Source: DASUNQ01 sp035536455 (lineage in GTDB: Bacteria > Acidobacteriota > Thermoanaerobaculia > Multivoradales > UBA5704). Taken from it: DNA of 64,000 bases. Location of the stretch: contig DATLOC010000005.1 of NCBI GenBank assembly GCA_035536455.1, positions 1 to 64,000 on the forward strand, written 5' to 3'. Below, one piece after another: positions 8,055 to 16,745 of this stretch; the first letter of the stretch is position 1, and the number at the start of each line of letters is the position of its first letter. A program made the translations under genes and the position numbers. Under the pieces are notes generated by a model. It made no database searches, was not told where the DNA came from, and saw only the letters and a program-made list of their open reading frames with translations.

Positions 8055-9846
8055 CGCCGTCCTCCGCGAGCCGGTAGATGCGCGCCTGCGGATCGCTGTA
8101 GATCAAGATGAAGCGCCGGTCGAACCCCGCGTCCGCCCCCGCAGCGAACCCCGGCCCGCGCGGCACGACCAGGTAGGAGACGTCCAGCGCGCGCAGCCGG
8201 CGCCGCAGCGCCTCGGCGTCGCCCGGCGCCGCGAGGACGCGCGCGAAGCTCGCCGGGCCGTTCCAATCGCCCAAGAGACGCCCCGCGGCGAAATAGACCA
8301 TGTTCTCGGCGTGCACGGCGTAGGCGGTGTACCCCTGGCCGGCCAGTCGGTCGAGCGCCACGACGGCCGGGTACAACGGGAGCTGCCGGGCGAGGTAGGC
8401 CTCGCGCTGCGCGCCGCCGACCGGCGGAGCGCCGAGGCGACCGAAACGGTAGGCGGCGTAGGCCCAGCCGGGCAGGAACAGCAACAAGCAGACGGCCGCC
8501 GTGGCGAGACGCCGGAACGGGGCTGCGCGCGCCCGCCGCAGCAGGTGGTCGCCGGCGACGCCCAGCGCCAGGCTCAGCAGCGGCACCACCGCGAAGAGGT
8601 AGTGGGCGTGCGTCGGCGCCAGGAGGATGTACGCCGCGGCGTAAAGCAGCCAGCGCCGCGTGCGCGGCAGCACCACCGCCGCCCACACCATCAGCGGCAC
8701 CGCGAGGGGCAGGACGGGCGAGTAAGGGGGCAGGCCCCCCACTGCCTGGCGATCGAAGACGACGTCCCAGAGCAGCCGCGCCGCCGTCGCCAGGCGCGCG
8801 GCGCCGCGCTCGCCCAGGAACTGGTCGGCATCCCAGGGGCTGCCGCCGAAGAGGTCGGGAAAGAACGGGAAGAGCGGGTTGCCGGTGTGGTAGACGATCC
8901 GGCCGTAGGTCGGCGCCAGGGCGGCCAAGGCGACGAGCGCGAACACCAGCACCCCGCGGGCGGACCGCCGCCGCAGGCCGACCACCAGCACCTCGACCCC
9001 GATCGCGCCGACGAAGAAGAGACCGAGATACTTGGTCCCCGCCGCGGCGGCGGCCAGGAACGCCGCGACGGCAATCCATTGACTGGCGCCGGTTTCGCGC
9101 CAGCGTCCGGCGGCGAAGACGGCCGCGCAGCCGAAGAGCGCCAGCCCGGGCTCGACGTAGGCGGTCCCGGCCAGGTAGGCGGCGATCGGATGACCGAGGA
9201 AGGCGGCCGCCGCCAGCCAGCCGGCGGCCGGCGACGCCGCGCGCCGCCCCCAGCTCCAGAGGAGCGCCGCCGCGGCGAGGACCGCCGTCAGCTCCACAAG
9301 GTGTGTCGCGACGTCGCCGGCCGCCAGCAGCATGCCGGTGAACAGCAGCTCGCCGAGCTGCGGGAAGACCGGGTACCGCAGCTCTGGCAGGAAGGGTAGC
9401 GAGCCGGCTCGCGCGAAGGCCCGCGCGTAAGGAAGATGGTAGAGCGTCTCGTCGAACGCGGTCGGCGGGTAGAGGGCCGCGAGGAAGAGCGGCGCGGCGG
9501 CGAGGGCCGCCAGCCCGGCCACGAACAGGGTGCGCCGCCGGCGCTCCCGCCACAGCCGGCGCGCCGCCGCGACGGCCTCTCGCCAGGTCCGCAGGCCCAG
9601 CGCGTGGACCGCGGCCGCCAGCGCCGCGACGGCGGCGAGGTTGAGCTGCCCGGCCAAGCCGAGGAGGAGGAGCGCCTCGGCGAGGGCGCCCAGCCCGACG
9701 GCCAGGGCCATCGCCGCCCGCTCGCCGGCGCCGTCGAGCTCCAAGCGGAAGCCGCGCAGCACGAGCCGGCCGGCGACGTAGGCGGTCGAGACCAACCCGA
9801 GCCAAGCCGCCAGGTGCTTGGCGTAGAAGAGGATGGCTTGAGCCAC
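8047..9846 (-). CDS. GT-C/GT39-like membrane glycosyltransferase
   Basis: 599-residue protein with about 11-12 membrane segments. The first extramembrane loop carries AFDETLYHLPYARAFARAG, matching the acidic catalytic loop of PMT/ArnT-type (GT39/GT83) transferases that use polyprenyl-phosphate sugars. The C-terminal 120 residues form a soluble periplasmic domain (LVVPRGPGFAAGADAGFDRRF). The GTG start lies about 100 bp from the divergent smc gene. It is the first gene of a two-gene unit with the DUF2142 protein, suggesting cell-envelope glycosylation. The acceptor is not predictable. Confidence 0.75.
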   Translation of the reverse strand: MAQAILFYAKHLAAWLGLVSTAYVAGRLVLRGFRLELDGAGERAAMALAVGLGALAEALLLLGLAGQLNLAAVAALAAAVHALGLRTWREAVAAARRLWRERRRRTLFVAGLAALAAAPLFLAALYPPTAFDETLYHLPYARAFARAGSLPFLPELRYPVFPQLGELLFTGMLLAAGDVATHLVELTAVLAAAALLWSWGRRAASPAAGWLAAAAFLGHPIAAYLAGTAYVEPGLALFGCAAVFAAGRWRETGASQWIAVAAFLAAAAAGTKYLGLFFVGAIGVEVLVVGLRRRSARGVLVFALVALAALAPTYGRIVYHTGNPLFPFFPDLFGGSPWDADQFLGERGAARLATAARLLWDVVFDRQAVGGLPPYSPVLPLAVPLMVWAAVVLPRTRRWLLYAAAYILLAPTHAHYLFAVVPLLSLALGVAGDHLLRRARAAPFRRLATAAVCLLLFLPGWAYAAYRFGRLGAPPVGGAQREAYLARQLPLYPAVVALDRLAGQGYTAYAVHAENMVYFAAGRLLGDWNGPASFARVLAAPGDAEALRRRLRALDVSYLVVPRGPGFAAGADAGFDRRFILIYSDPQARIYRLAEDGGG

Positions 9847-9893
9847 GCGGGGGCGATTCTACCCCTGCATCCTGTGGGCCCCGGGGAGCGGGC

Positions 9894-9931
9894 TACAATG
9901 GGTTGTGGCGCCGGCGGCGCTTTGCTATCCT
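9894..9931 (+). promoter_or_regulatory. Candidate -10 elements upstream of smc
   Basis: Two -10-like hexamers precede smc: TACAAT at 9894-9899 and TATCCT at 9926-9931. The second is 18 nt before the ATG, giving a very short leader. No Shine-Dalgarno is evident. No clear -35 boxes were seen, so this is a weak call. Confidence 0.35.
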
Positions 9932-9949
9932 GCCGCTCTCCTCGCCGTC

Positions 9950-12900
9950 ATGCTGAAACTCGACCTCCTCGAGCTGTCCGGATTCAAGTCTTTCGTCGAT
10001 CCGGTGCGCGTCCGGTTCGCCGGCGGGATCACCGCGATCGTCGGGCCCAACGGGTGCGGGAAAAGCAATCTCTCCGACGCCATGACGTGGGTGCTCGGCG
10101 AGCAGAGCGCCAAGAGCTTGCGCGGCGGCACGATGGAGGACGTCATCTTCAACGGCGCCGAGCAGCGGAAGCCGCTCGGCATGGCCGAGGTCACTCTCGA
10201 GCTCAAGACCCACCCTGGCGCCGCCGGCTCCGAGGACGGCCGCATCGCCTTGGGCCGGCGCGTCTTCCGCGGCGGCGAGAGCCAGTACCGGCTGAACGGC
10301 CGGACCGTGCGGCTCAAGGACGTGCGCGACCTGCTGATGGACACCGGGCTCGGCATCCGCGCCTACTCGGTTATCGAGCAGGGGAAGATCGGGCTGATCC
10401 TCTCCGGGAAGCCGCAGGAGCGGCGCAAGCTCCTCGAAGAGGCCGCCGGCATCACCCGCTACAAGGTGCGCAAGGGGCTCGCCGAGGTGAAGCTCGAGGA
10501 GGCGACAGCCAACCTCGTGCGGCTCGACGACATCATCGCCGAGGTCGAGCGCGCGCTCCGGTCGCTCAAGCGCCAGGCGGGCGCCGCGCGTCGCTACCAG
10601 CAGGCCGAGGGGGAGTACCGCGGCCTCCTCGAGCTGGTGCTGACCGGGCGCTGGGACGCGCTGGCCGCGCGCCTCGCCGCGGTGCGCGGGCAGATCGACG
10701 AGGCCGGCGCGCGCGAGGCCGAGCTGGCGGCCGCGCTCCACCGCGACGAGGCGGCGCTCGCCGCCGGCCGCGAGCGGCTCGACTCAATCGCCCGCGAGGT
10801 GGCGGCGCGGCACCTGCGGCAGGCCGACTTGGCGGCGCGCATCGAGGGTGGGCAGCAGTTCGTCAAGGCGAACTGCCAGACCGGGCAGGAGATCGCCGAG
10901 CGCGCCGCGCAGGCGCAGGCGCTCGCCGCGCGGCGGCGCGAGGAGCTGGCGCGGCTCGACGAGGCGCTCGCCGAGCTCGGGGTCGTGCGGAGCGACCTGG
11001 CCGCCGAGCGCGACACGGCCGCCGCGGCGGTGGACGCCGACCTGGCCGAGATCGCCGCCGCCGACTCGGGGCTCGGCGAGGCCCAGGCGCGGCTGGAGGC
11101 GCGCCGCGCCGACCTCCTCGCCCGCACCGCCGAGACCAACGGCCTGCGCGGGCGCCTGCAGCAGACGCAGCTCGAGCTCGACCGCGGCGACTTCCGCCGC
11201 AACCATCTGGAACAGGAGCTGGGCCGGCAGGGGCAGGAGCTGGCGACCGCGACCGAGGCGCTGGCCGCGGCGCGTGAGCGGATGGCGGCGCTGGAGGCCG
11301 ACCTCGCCGAGCGCGCGGCCGCCCTCGACGGCGTCACCGCCGCCCTCGACGCGGCGATGCGGCGCGAGGCCGAGGCGACTGTGGCGCGGCGCGAGCTGGA
11401 GGAGCGGCTCTCGGCGGCGCGGCAGCGGCAGGCGATCCTGGGCGAGCTGTCGCGCGCCCACGCCGAACGGCGAGCAGTCCTGGAAGAGGCGCTGCGCGCG
11501 GCCGGGATCGAGGCGCCCGACTACCTTGCGTCCCGGGCACGTGCGGTCGCGGGGTGGGAGCGCGGGCTTGACTTCTATCTCGGCGCGCTCGCCGACGCGG
11601 TGGTGCTGGCGCCGGGCGCCTCGGCGCTCGACCTCGCCCGCGCCCTCGCCGGCCGCGCCGGCGCCATCCTCATAGAGTCTCGCGCCATCCCGGACGGTGA
11701 CGGGCCCGGGGGGGCTCCCCCGCCGGGTAGCTCTTCGCAAGCGCCGGCAACTCCCCTCGCAAGCACCGCCGATCCGGCGCGCAGCGAAGCGCAGGCGGGC
11801 GCCTCAGATCCCGCAGTCGCAATCGCGCCCGCCGGTACCCGGTGGGGGAGCCCCCCCGGGCCCCTCCTCGACGATTCCGCCGACGACCCCGCCGTCCTCC
11901 TCTCGCTCGGCCAGGCGCTCGGGCTGCCGGAGGAGCTGGCGGCCGTCCTGCCGCCGGCCTACCTCGTCGAAGACCCCGCCGACGCCGAGCGCCTCGCCCG
12001 CGCCCATCCCGGCGCGGCCTTCCTCTCGCGCCACGGCCTCTGGGTCGCGGGCGGTACCTTCCACGTCGAGGGTGAGGTCGTCACGCCCGGCGTGCTGGAG
12101 CGGCGGCGCGAGCTCGAAGGGCTCGACCGCGAGGTGCCGGACCTCGCCGCCCGCCTCGCCGCGGCCGCCGCGCGGCTGGAGGAGCTGGTTGCCGCCCGCG
12201 CCGCCCTCGCCGGCGAGTCCAACCGCCTGCAGAGCGCGGTGGCGCAGCTCCGGCAGGAGCTGGCGGTGGCGAGCGCGCGCCACGAGGACGCCGCCCACCG
12301 CCACCGCCGCCTCGCCAACGAGACCGAGACCCTCGGCACCGAGCGCGAAGAGGTGGGGCGCGAGCTGGCGCGCACCGAAGCGCGCCGCGAAGGGCTGGCA
12401 CGCGACCTCGCCGAGGCCGAGCGCGCGCTCGCCTCCGCCGACGAGCGCCTCTCCGCCGCGCAGGCCGAGGTCGAGGCGGCGAAGGGCGGGCGCGAGAGCC
12501 TGCGCGCCGACAGCGCCGGCCGCAAGGGGCGGCTCGAGGTCCTCTCCGAGCGCCTGGCGGCGCAGGACCGGGAGGCGGCGCGGCTCGCGGCCGAGCTGGA
12601 CGAGGGCCGGCGCCAGGTCGCCGCCTGGGACGAGGAGGCGGCGCGGCTCACCGCCCGCCGCGCGCAGCTCGACGGCGAGATCGAGCGCGCCGAGCGCGAG
12701 CTGCAGGAAGCGCTCGAGCTGCGGGCCGCGGCCGAGGAGGGGGTGCTCGCCGAGCAGGCGCGGCTCGACGCCGAGCGCCAGGCGGTGCAGCTCCTCGAGG
12801 AGCGGATCGCCGAGGAGCGCGAGCGCCGCGAGGGCGTGCGGCACGAGGTCGAGGAGCTGCGCGTCGACCGCGCGCGACTGGAGCAGGACGCCGAGCACCT

Positions 12901-13663
12901 CCGCTTGACCTTCCACGAGGAGTTCGCGCGCGAGCTGCCGGCGGTGGAGGAGGCGAGCGCGGGCGGCGGCCCGGCGGCCCCCGAGCTGGCCGAGCGCGAG
13001 GCCGAGCTGGCGCGCTGCAAGGCCACCCTCGAGCGGCTCGGCCCGGTCAACGCCCTCGCCGTCGAGGAGCACGACGAGCAGGAGCAGCGGCTGGAGTTCC
13101 TGACCGCGCAGCGCGCCGACGTCGCGAATTCCGTCGAGAGCCTGCGCGCCACGATCCGCGAGATCAACCAGGCCTCGAGCGAGCGCTTCCTCGCGACCTT
13201 CGTCGAGGTCAACCGCCACTTCGGCGCCGTCTTTTCCCAGCTCTTCCGCGGCGGCGAGGCCGAGATGCGCCTGATGGACGAGGAGGACGTCCTCGAGTGC
13301 GGTCTCGAGATCGTCGCCCGCCCGCCGGGGAAGCGCCTGCAGAACCTGATGCTGCTGTCGGGCGGCGAGAAGGCACTCACCGCCATCGCCCTCCTCTTCG
13401 CCCTCTTCCGCACCAAGCCCTCGCCCTTCTGCATCCTCGACGAGGTGGACGCGCCGCTCGACGACCTCAACACCCGCCGCTTCGTCGAGCTGCTCAAGGA
13501 GATGTCGGCCGAGACGCAGTTCCTGGTGATCACCCACAACAAGATCACCATGGAGGTCGCCTCGACCCTCTACGGCGTGACGATGGAAGAGAAGGGCGTC
13601 TCCAAGCTCGTCGCCGTCCAGCTCGAAGAGCTCCAGCCCGAAGCCGAGCGCGCCACCGCCTAG
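9950..13663 (+). CDS. smc: Chromosome segregation ATPase SMC
   Basis: Core ATPase of the bacterial condensin that folds and segregates the chromosome. 1237 residues starting at the ATG at 9950, where homology begins (MLKLDLLELSGFKSF); the frame is open 15 codons further upstream. The N-terminal head has the Walker A GPNGCGKSNLSDAM. Long heptad coiled coils (about 170-500 and 690-1020) flank the hinge (about 535-690). The C-terminal head has the signature LLSGGEKALTAIALLFALF and the Walker B ILDEVDAPLDDLN. Odd feature: the hinge contains about 54 residues (585-638) rich in Ala, Pro, Ser and Gly, encoded by a segment bounded by 28-bp inverted repeats. The flanking hinge sequence is intact and in frame. 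scpA/scpB are not here. Confidence 0.95.
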   Translation: MLKLDLLELSGFKSFVDPVRVRFAGGITAIVGPNGCGKSNLSDAMTWVLGEQSAKSLRGGTMEDVIFNGAEQRKPLGMAEVTLELKTHPGAAGSEDGRIALGRRVFRGGESQYRLNGRTVRLKDVRDLLMDTGLGIRAYSVIEQGKIGLILSGKPQERRKLLEEAAGITRYKVRKGLAEVKLEEATANLVRLDDIIAEVERALRSLKRQAGAARRYQQAEGEYRGLLELVLTGRWDALAARLAAVRGQIDEAGAREAELAAALHRDEAALAAGRERLDSIAREVAARHLRQADLAARIEGGQQFVKANCQTGQEIAERAAQAQALAARRREELARLDEALAELGVVRSDLAAERDTAAAAVDADLAEIAAADSGLGEAQARLEARRADLLARTAETNGLRGRLQQTQLELDRGDFRRNHLEQELGRQGQELATATEALAAARERMAALEADLAERAAALDGVTAALDAAMRREAEATVARRELEERLSAARQRQAILGELSRAHAERRAVLEEALRAAGIEAPDYLASRARAVAGWERGLDFYLGALADAVVLAPGASALDLARALAGRAGAILIESRAIPDGDGPGGAPPPGSSSQAPATPLASTADPARSEAQAGASDPAVAIAPAGTRWGSPPGPLLDDSADDPAVLLSLGQALGLPEELAAVLPPAYLVEDPADAERLARAHPGAAFLSRHGLWVAGGTFHVEGEVVTPGVLERRRELEGLDREVPDLAARLAAAAARLEELVAARAALAGESNRLQSAVAQLRQELAVASARHEDAAHRHRRLANETETLGTEREEVGRELARTEARREGLARDLAEAERALASADERLSAAQAEVEAAKGGRESLRADSAGRKGRLEVLSERLAAQDREAARLAAELDEGRRQVAAWDEEAARLTARRAQLDGEIERAERELQEALELRAAAEEGVLAEQARLDAERQAVQLLEERIAEERERREGVRHEVEELRVDRARLEQDAEHLRLTFHEEFARELPAVEEASAGGGPAAPELAEREAELARCKATLERLGPVNALAVEEHDEQEQRLEFLTAQRADVANSVESLRATIREINQASSERFLATFVEVNRHFGAVFSQLFRGGEAEMRLMDEEDVLECGLEIVARPPGKRLQNLMLLSGGEKALTAIALLFALFRTKPSPFCILDEVDAPLDDLNTRRFVELLKEMSAETQFLVITHNKITMEVASTLYGVTMEEKGVSKLVAVQLEELQPEAERATA
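11702..11863. repeat. 162-bp inverted-repeat element inside the smc hinge
   Basis: The left arm 11702-11729 begins GGGCCCGGGGGGGCTCCCCC. The right arm 11836-11863 is its reverse complement with a single mismatch (27/28). The 106 bp between them contain related short strings (CGCAAGC twice). The total length is a multiple of three with no stop codon in the smc frame, so SMC is extended by 54 low-complexity residues rather than broken. This looks like a small non-autonomous (REP- or MITE-like) element that inserted in frame; no flanking target duplication is obvious. Confidence 0.7.
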
Positions 13664-13673
13664 GCGCGGGGGC

Positions 13674-13707
13674 TTGACGTCCGAAGCGGCTAGTACTAAC
13701 GTACTAG
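13674..13707 (+). promoter_or_regulatory. Promoter and BlaI-type operator
   Basis: TTGACG (13674-13679), a 17-nt spacer and TAACGT (13697-13702) form a good promoter. A perfect 7-bp inverted repeat, CTAGTAC / GTACTAG (13690-13696 and 13701-13707), is centred on the -10 box, the expected position for an autorepressor. The ATG lies only 8 nt after the -10, so the blaI transcript is probably leaderless. The operator would be bound by the BlaI-family product of the gene it precedes. Confidence 0.65.
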
Positions 13708-13710
13708 TAG

Positions 13711-14103
13711 ATGGCTTCGCCCAGCCGCCCCCTCGCCGACCAGGAGCTCGCGATCATGACGATCGTCTGGGAGGGGGGCGCCACCACCGTGCGCGAGGTC
13801 TACGAGACGCTGCGCCAGCGCCGCCCCGTCGCCTATACGACGGTCATGACGATGATGAACATCCTCGAGCAGAAAGGGTTCCTCGAGCGGGAGCGGGAAG
13901 GCCGCGCCTTCGTCTACCGCCCGACGCGCAGCCAGCGCCGCGTCGTGCGCCAGATGGTGCGCGAGTTCGTCGAGCGGGTCTTCGGCGGCTCGGCGCGGCC
14001 GCTGCTCGTGCACCTGGTCGAGGACCGCAAGCTCACGCCCGAGGACCTGCGCGAGATCGCGCGCCTCCTCGAGCGGAAGAAGAAAGAGGAGGAGGAGGGA
14101 TGA
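13711..14103 (+). CDS. BlaI/MecI-family transcriptional repressor
   Basis: 130-residue winged-helix repressor. The N-terminal domain (LADQELAIMTIVWEGGATTVREVYETLRQR, then AYTTVMTMMNILEQKGFLERE) is the BlaI/MecI/CopY DNA-binding fold. The C-terminal helix (RQMVREFVERVFGGSARPLLVHLVED) is the dimerisation part that partner proteases cleave in characterised members. It overlaps the M56 metallopeptidase gene by ATGA, the standard repressor-sensor pair. The inverted repeat over its promoter implies autoregulation. The inducing signal is unknown; nothing links this pair to beta-lactams. Confidence 0.9.
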   Translation: MASPSRPLADQELAIMTIVWEGGATTVREVYETLRQRRPVAYTTVMTMMNILEQKGFLEREREGRAFVYRPTRSQRRVVRQMVREFVERVFGGSARPLLVHLVEDRKLTPEDLREIARLLERKKKEEEEG

Positions 14104-15338
14104 CCGCACCGCTCTGGGCCGGCAACGCCCTCGCCTGGGCGGCCCAGGTGGCCGTGGTCGCCGGCGCCGCGCTCCTCTTGCCGCGGCTCCTCCGCCTCCG
14201 CGAGCCGCGCCTCCTCCTGGCGCTGGGCCAGGGCGCGCTCGTCCTCGTCCTCCTGCTGCCGCTCGTCCAGCCGCGGCACGCGCCGGCGGCGGGGGTCCTG
14301 CCGTTCGTCGCCGTCGCCGGCGAAGGCGCCGCGGCGGTCCCGCCGGCTCTCAGTGTGTCGTGGCGCGCCGCGGCCTGGCTCCTCGGCGGCGCCACGGCCG
14401 CCCGCCTCGTCTGGATGGGGGTCGGCCTCGCCTGGCTCGCCCGCCTGCGCCGCACCGCCCGCCCGCCGGCCGCCCGGCCCGCGGGCTGGGAGGAGCTCTG
14501 CGCCCGGATCGGCACCGCGCCCCCCGAGCTCCTGGTCTCCGACCGCGTCCCCGGCCCGGTCAGCTTCGGCATCCGCCGTCCGGTGGTCGTCCTCCCGGAG
14601 AGCTTCGAGCGGGCGGACGCGGCCACCGCGCGCGCCGTGCTCTGTCACGAGGCGCTACACGTCCGCCGCCGCGACTGGGCGGCCGCGGTGGCCGAGGAGA
14701 CGGTGCGCGCGCTCTTCTGGTTCCACCCCGTGGTCGGTCGTCTCGTGGCGCGCATCCGCCTCTGGCGCGAGCAGGCGGTGGACGCGTCCGCCGTCGCCCT
14801 GACCGGCGACCGCGGCGGCTATCTCCAGGCCCTGCTCCACGCCGCTGCGGCACGCCCGCCGCGGCCGCTCCCCGTCGCCTCCTTCCTCCACCGCAACGAC
14901 CTGGGGCAGCGCGTGGCGCTGCTCGTCGAGGAGAAACCGATGAACCAGCGTAGGCTCGTGTTGAGCGCCGCGGCCGTCGCCCTCGGGCTGGCCGCGGCAG
15001 GCGCCCTGTCGATCGCCGTCCTCCCCCTCCGCGCCGCCGAGGCGGCGAAGGGGGGCGAGATCACCCTCCCCAAGATCGTCGAGAAGACGGATGCCGAGTA
15101 CCCCGCCGAGCTGCGCAAGGAGAAGCTCGAGGGAGAGGTGGTGCTCCGGATCCTGGTCGACGAAACCGGCCGCGTCGCCTCGGCGGAGGTGGACGAGAGC
15201 CCGCACCGCGCCTTCTCCGAGTCGGCGCGCCAGGCGGTCCGCACCTGGCGCTTCGAGCCCGGCCGCGTGGACGGCAAGGTGGCGCCCGTCGAGCTGACGC
15301 TCACCATCCGCTACGTCCTCGACAAGCCTGATCCATAG
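14100..15338 (+). CDS. BlaR1-like M56 metallopeptidase with C-terminal TonB_C domain
   Basis: 412-residue membrane protease, likely the sensor/anti-repressor partner of the upstream BlaI protein. Three N-terminal helices lead into the M56 domain with the zinc motif HEALH (in VLCHEALHVRRRDW) and a downstream SFGIRRPVVVLPES-type fold. A fourth helix (about 285-310) puts the last 90 residues outside the membrane. There, instead of the penicillin-binding sensor of BlaR1, sits a TonB_C domain (EGEVVLRILVDETGRVASAEV ... TWRFEPGRVDGK). The start is ATG at 14100, overlapping the blaI stop. Such M56-TonB_C fusions are known from other phyla, with unknown ligands. Confidence 0.85.
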   Translation: MTAPLWAGNALAWAAQVAVVAGAALLLPRLLRLREPRLLLALGQGALVLVLLLPLVQPRHAPAAGVLPFVAVAGEGAAAVPPALSVSWRAAAWLLGGATAARLVWMGVGLAWLARLRRTARPPAARPAGWEELCARIGTAPPELLVSDRVPGPVSFGIRRPVVVLPESFERADAATARAVLCHEALHVRRRDWAAAVAEETVRALFWFHPVVGRLVARIRLWREQAVDASAVALTGDRGGYLQALLHAAAARPPRPLPVASFLHRNDLGQRVALLVEEKPMNQRRLVLSAAAVALGLAAAGALSIAVLPLRAAEAAKGGEITLPKIVEKTDAEYPAELRKEKLEGEVVLRILVDETGRVASAEVDESPHRAFSESARQAVRTWRFEPGRVDGKVAPVELTLTIRYVLDKPDP

Positions 15339-15360
15339 AGGCCCGGTCCGGATGTTGCAC

Positions 15361-15397
15361 CGCATCGGGGCACCTAACTGAAAGGTGCCCCGATGCG
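15361..15397 (+). promoter_or_regulatory. Perfect hairpin covering the ribosome-binding site and start codon
   Basis: 15-bp perfect arms (15361-15375 and 15383-15397) with a 7-nt loop AACTGAA. The Shine-Dalgarno AAAGG starts in the loop and the ATG (15393-15395) is fully paired. The stem has no T tract after it, so it is not a simple terminator, although it could block read-through from the M56 gene. It should strongly limit translation of the L,D-transpeptidase unless opened by coupling, temperature or a ligand. Confidence 0.6.
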
Positions 15398-16607
15398 CAA
15401 ACCGATCCTCGCCGCCCTGCTCCTGCCGCTCCTCCTGCTCCCTGCCTGCCGCATTGCGGACGACGACGACGAATCCGCGACGCAGCCGACCGTCACCCAG
15501 CCGGAGCCGGCGCCGGAGCCGCCGCGGCAGGTCTCGGTCCCTTCGGTCGGCTTCCAGCGCTTCGACCCGGCCGCCCTCGAGCGCTACCGCCTCGACCCGG
15601 CTTGGCGCACCGCCGCCGAGAGCGACCGGCTGGGGCGGCTGCAGTCGGGCACGGCGCCGCAGTCCGGCGCGCCGCTGCCGCCGGCGACCACCGAGCCGCC
15701 GCCGTCGCCCCCGACCACCGCTCCGCCCGAAGACGAAGACCGCATCCTCGCCGCGCAAGTCCTCCTCGACCGCGCCCGCTTCTCGCCCGGCGTCATCGAC
15801 GGCCGCTGGGGGCAGAACACCGAGAAGGCGCTCTACTGGCTGCAGTTCGCGCGCGGCCTGCCGCCCACCGGCGTCCTCGACGACGCCACCTTCGCCGAGC
15901 TCGAGCGCTCGGCCGCCGGCGAGCCGGTCGTCGAGGTGGAGGTCACGGCCGCCGACCTGGAAGGGCCGTTCACCGAGGTCCCCGAGGACCCCTACGAGCA
16001 GGCGGAGCTGGAGTGCCTCTGCTACGCCTCGCCGGCCGAGGCGATCGCCGAGCGCTACCACACGACGCCCGAGCACCTCGCCAAGCTCAACCCGGAGGCC
16101 GATCTCGACGCCCTGACCGCCGGCACGCGCCTCTCGGTGCCGAACGTCGAGCCGCTGGACCCCGCCAACCGCCAGCGCGCCGCCGGCGGCGACCAGGTCA
16201 CCCAGCTCCTGGTCTCGAAGCGCGGCTTCTACACCCAGGCGCTCGACGCCCAGGGGGTCGTCCTCTTCCACTTCCCCTCGACCGTCGGCTCTACGTACGA
16301 CCCGTCGCCGGACGGCGCATACAAGGTCACCGGCGTCGCCTTCGAGCCGACATTTCACTATCAGCCGACCCTCTTCCACGAGGTGCCGGACGACAAGCCC
16401 GAGGCCCACCTCCCCGCCGGCCCCAACGCGCCCGTCGGCGTCGCCTGGATCGACCTCTCCAAGCCCCACCACGGCATCCACGGCACCGCCGTCCCCGAGA
16501 CCATCGGCTACACCAGCTCCCACGGCTGCATCCGCCTGACGAACTGGGACGCCCTCTTCCTGGCGCGGCGAGTGAAGCCGGGGGTGCCGGTGCGCTTCCG
16601 CGACTGA
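15393..16607 (+). CDS. Lipoprotein L,D-transpeptidase (PG-binding, LysM, YkuD)
   Basis: Forms 3-3 cross-links in peptidoglycan or attaches proteins to it. 404 residues: a lipoprotein signal with lipobox LPAC (Cys19), a Pro/Thr-rich linker, a PG_binding_1 domain (about 112-175; GVIDGRWGQNTEKALYWLQ), a LysM-like stretch (about 212-255; IAERYHTTPEHLAKLNPEAD), and a C-terminal YkuD domain. The catalytic motif is HGIHGTAVP followed by SSHGCIRL, with nucleophile Cys379. It is preceded by the hairpin over its start and followed by tRNA-Thr. Confidence 0.92.
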   Translation: MRKPILAALLLPLLLLPACRIADDDDESATQPTVTQPEPAPEPPRQVSVPSVGFQRFDPAALERYRLDPAWRTAAESDRLGRLQSGTAPQSGAPLPPATTEPPPSPPTTAPPEDEDRILAAQVLLDRARFSPGVIDGRWGQNTEKALYWLQFARGLPPTGVLDDATFAELERSAAGEPVVEVEVTAADLEGPFTEVPEDPYEQAELECLCYASPAEAIAERYHTTPEHLAKLNPEADLDALTAGTRLSVPNVEPLDPANRQRAAGGDQVTQLLVSKRGFYTQALDAQGVVLFHFPSTVGSTYDPSPDGAYKVTGVAFEPTFHYQPTLFHEVPDDKPEAHLPAGPNAPVGVAWIDLSKPHHGIHGTAVPETIGYTSSHGCIRLTNWDALFLARRVKPGVPVRFRD

Positions 16608-16619
16608 GCCCACTCGGGC

Positions 16620-16625
16620 TACAAT
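16620..16625 (+). promoter_or_regulatory. -10 box of the tRNA-Thr promoter
   Basis: TACAAT lies about 45 nt upstream of the tRNA and 12 nt after the L,D-transpeptidase stop. A matching -35 could not be assigned with confidence because it would fall in the GC-rich 3' end of the preceding gene. Confidence 0.4.
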
Positions 16626-16670
16626 GCCCCCCGCTTCCCGGGAGTGCCTCCTCTCCCCGGCCCACCTCGA

Positions 16671-16745
16671 GCCGACGTAGCTCAGTGGTAGAGCAGCTGA
16701 TTCGTAATCAGCAGGTCATCGGTTCAAATCCGATCGTCGGCTCCA
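16671..16745 (+). tRNA. tRNA-Thr (anticodon CGT)
   Basis: A complete cloverleaf can be drawn. The acceptor stem is GCCGACG / CGTCGGC, the D arm GCTC...GAGC, the anticodon stem GCTGA / TCAGC with loop TTCGTAA (anticodon CGT, reading ACG), and the T arm ATCGG-TTCAAAT-CCGAT. The CCA tail is encoded (16743-16745). It marks the left border of a lower-GC accessory patch, as expected for an integration hot spot, although no integrase or duplicated tRNA 3' end was found downstream. Confidence 0.95.

Noticed and set aside
15361..15397. Simple intrinsic terminator of the M56 gene
   Set aside because: No T tract follows and the right arm contains the start codon of the next gene.
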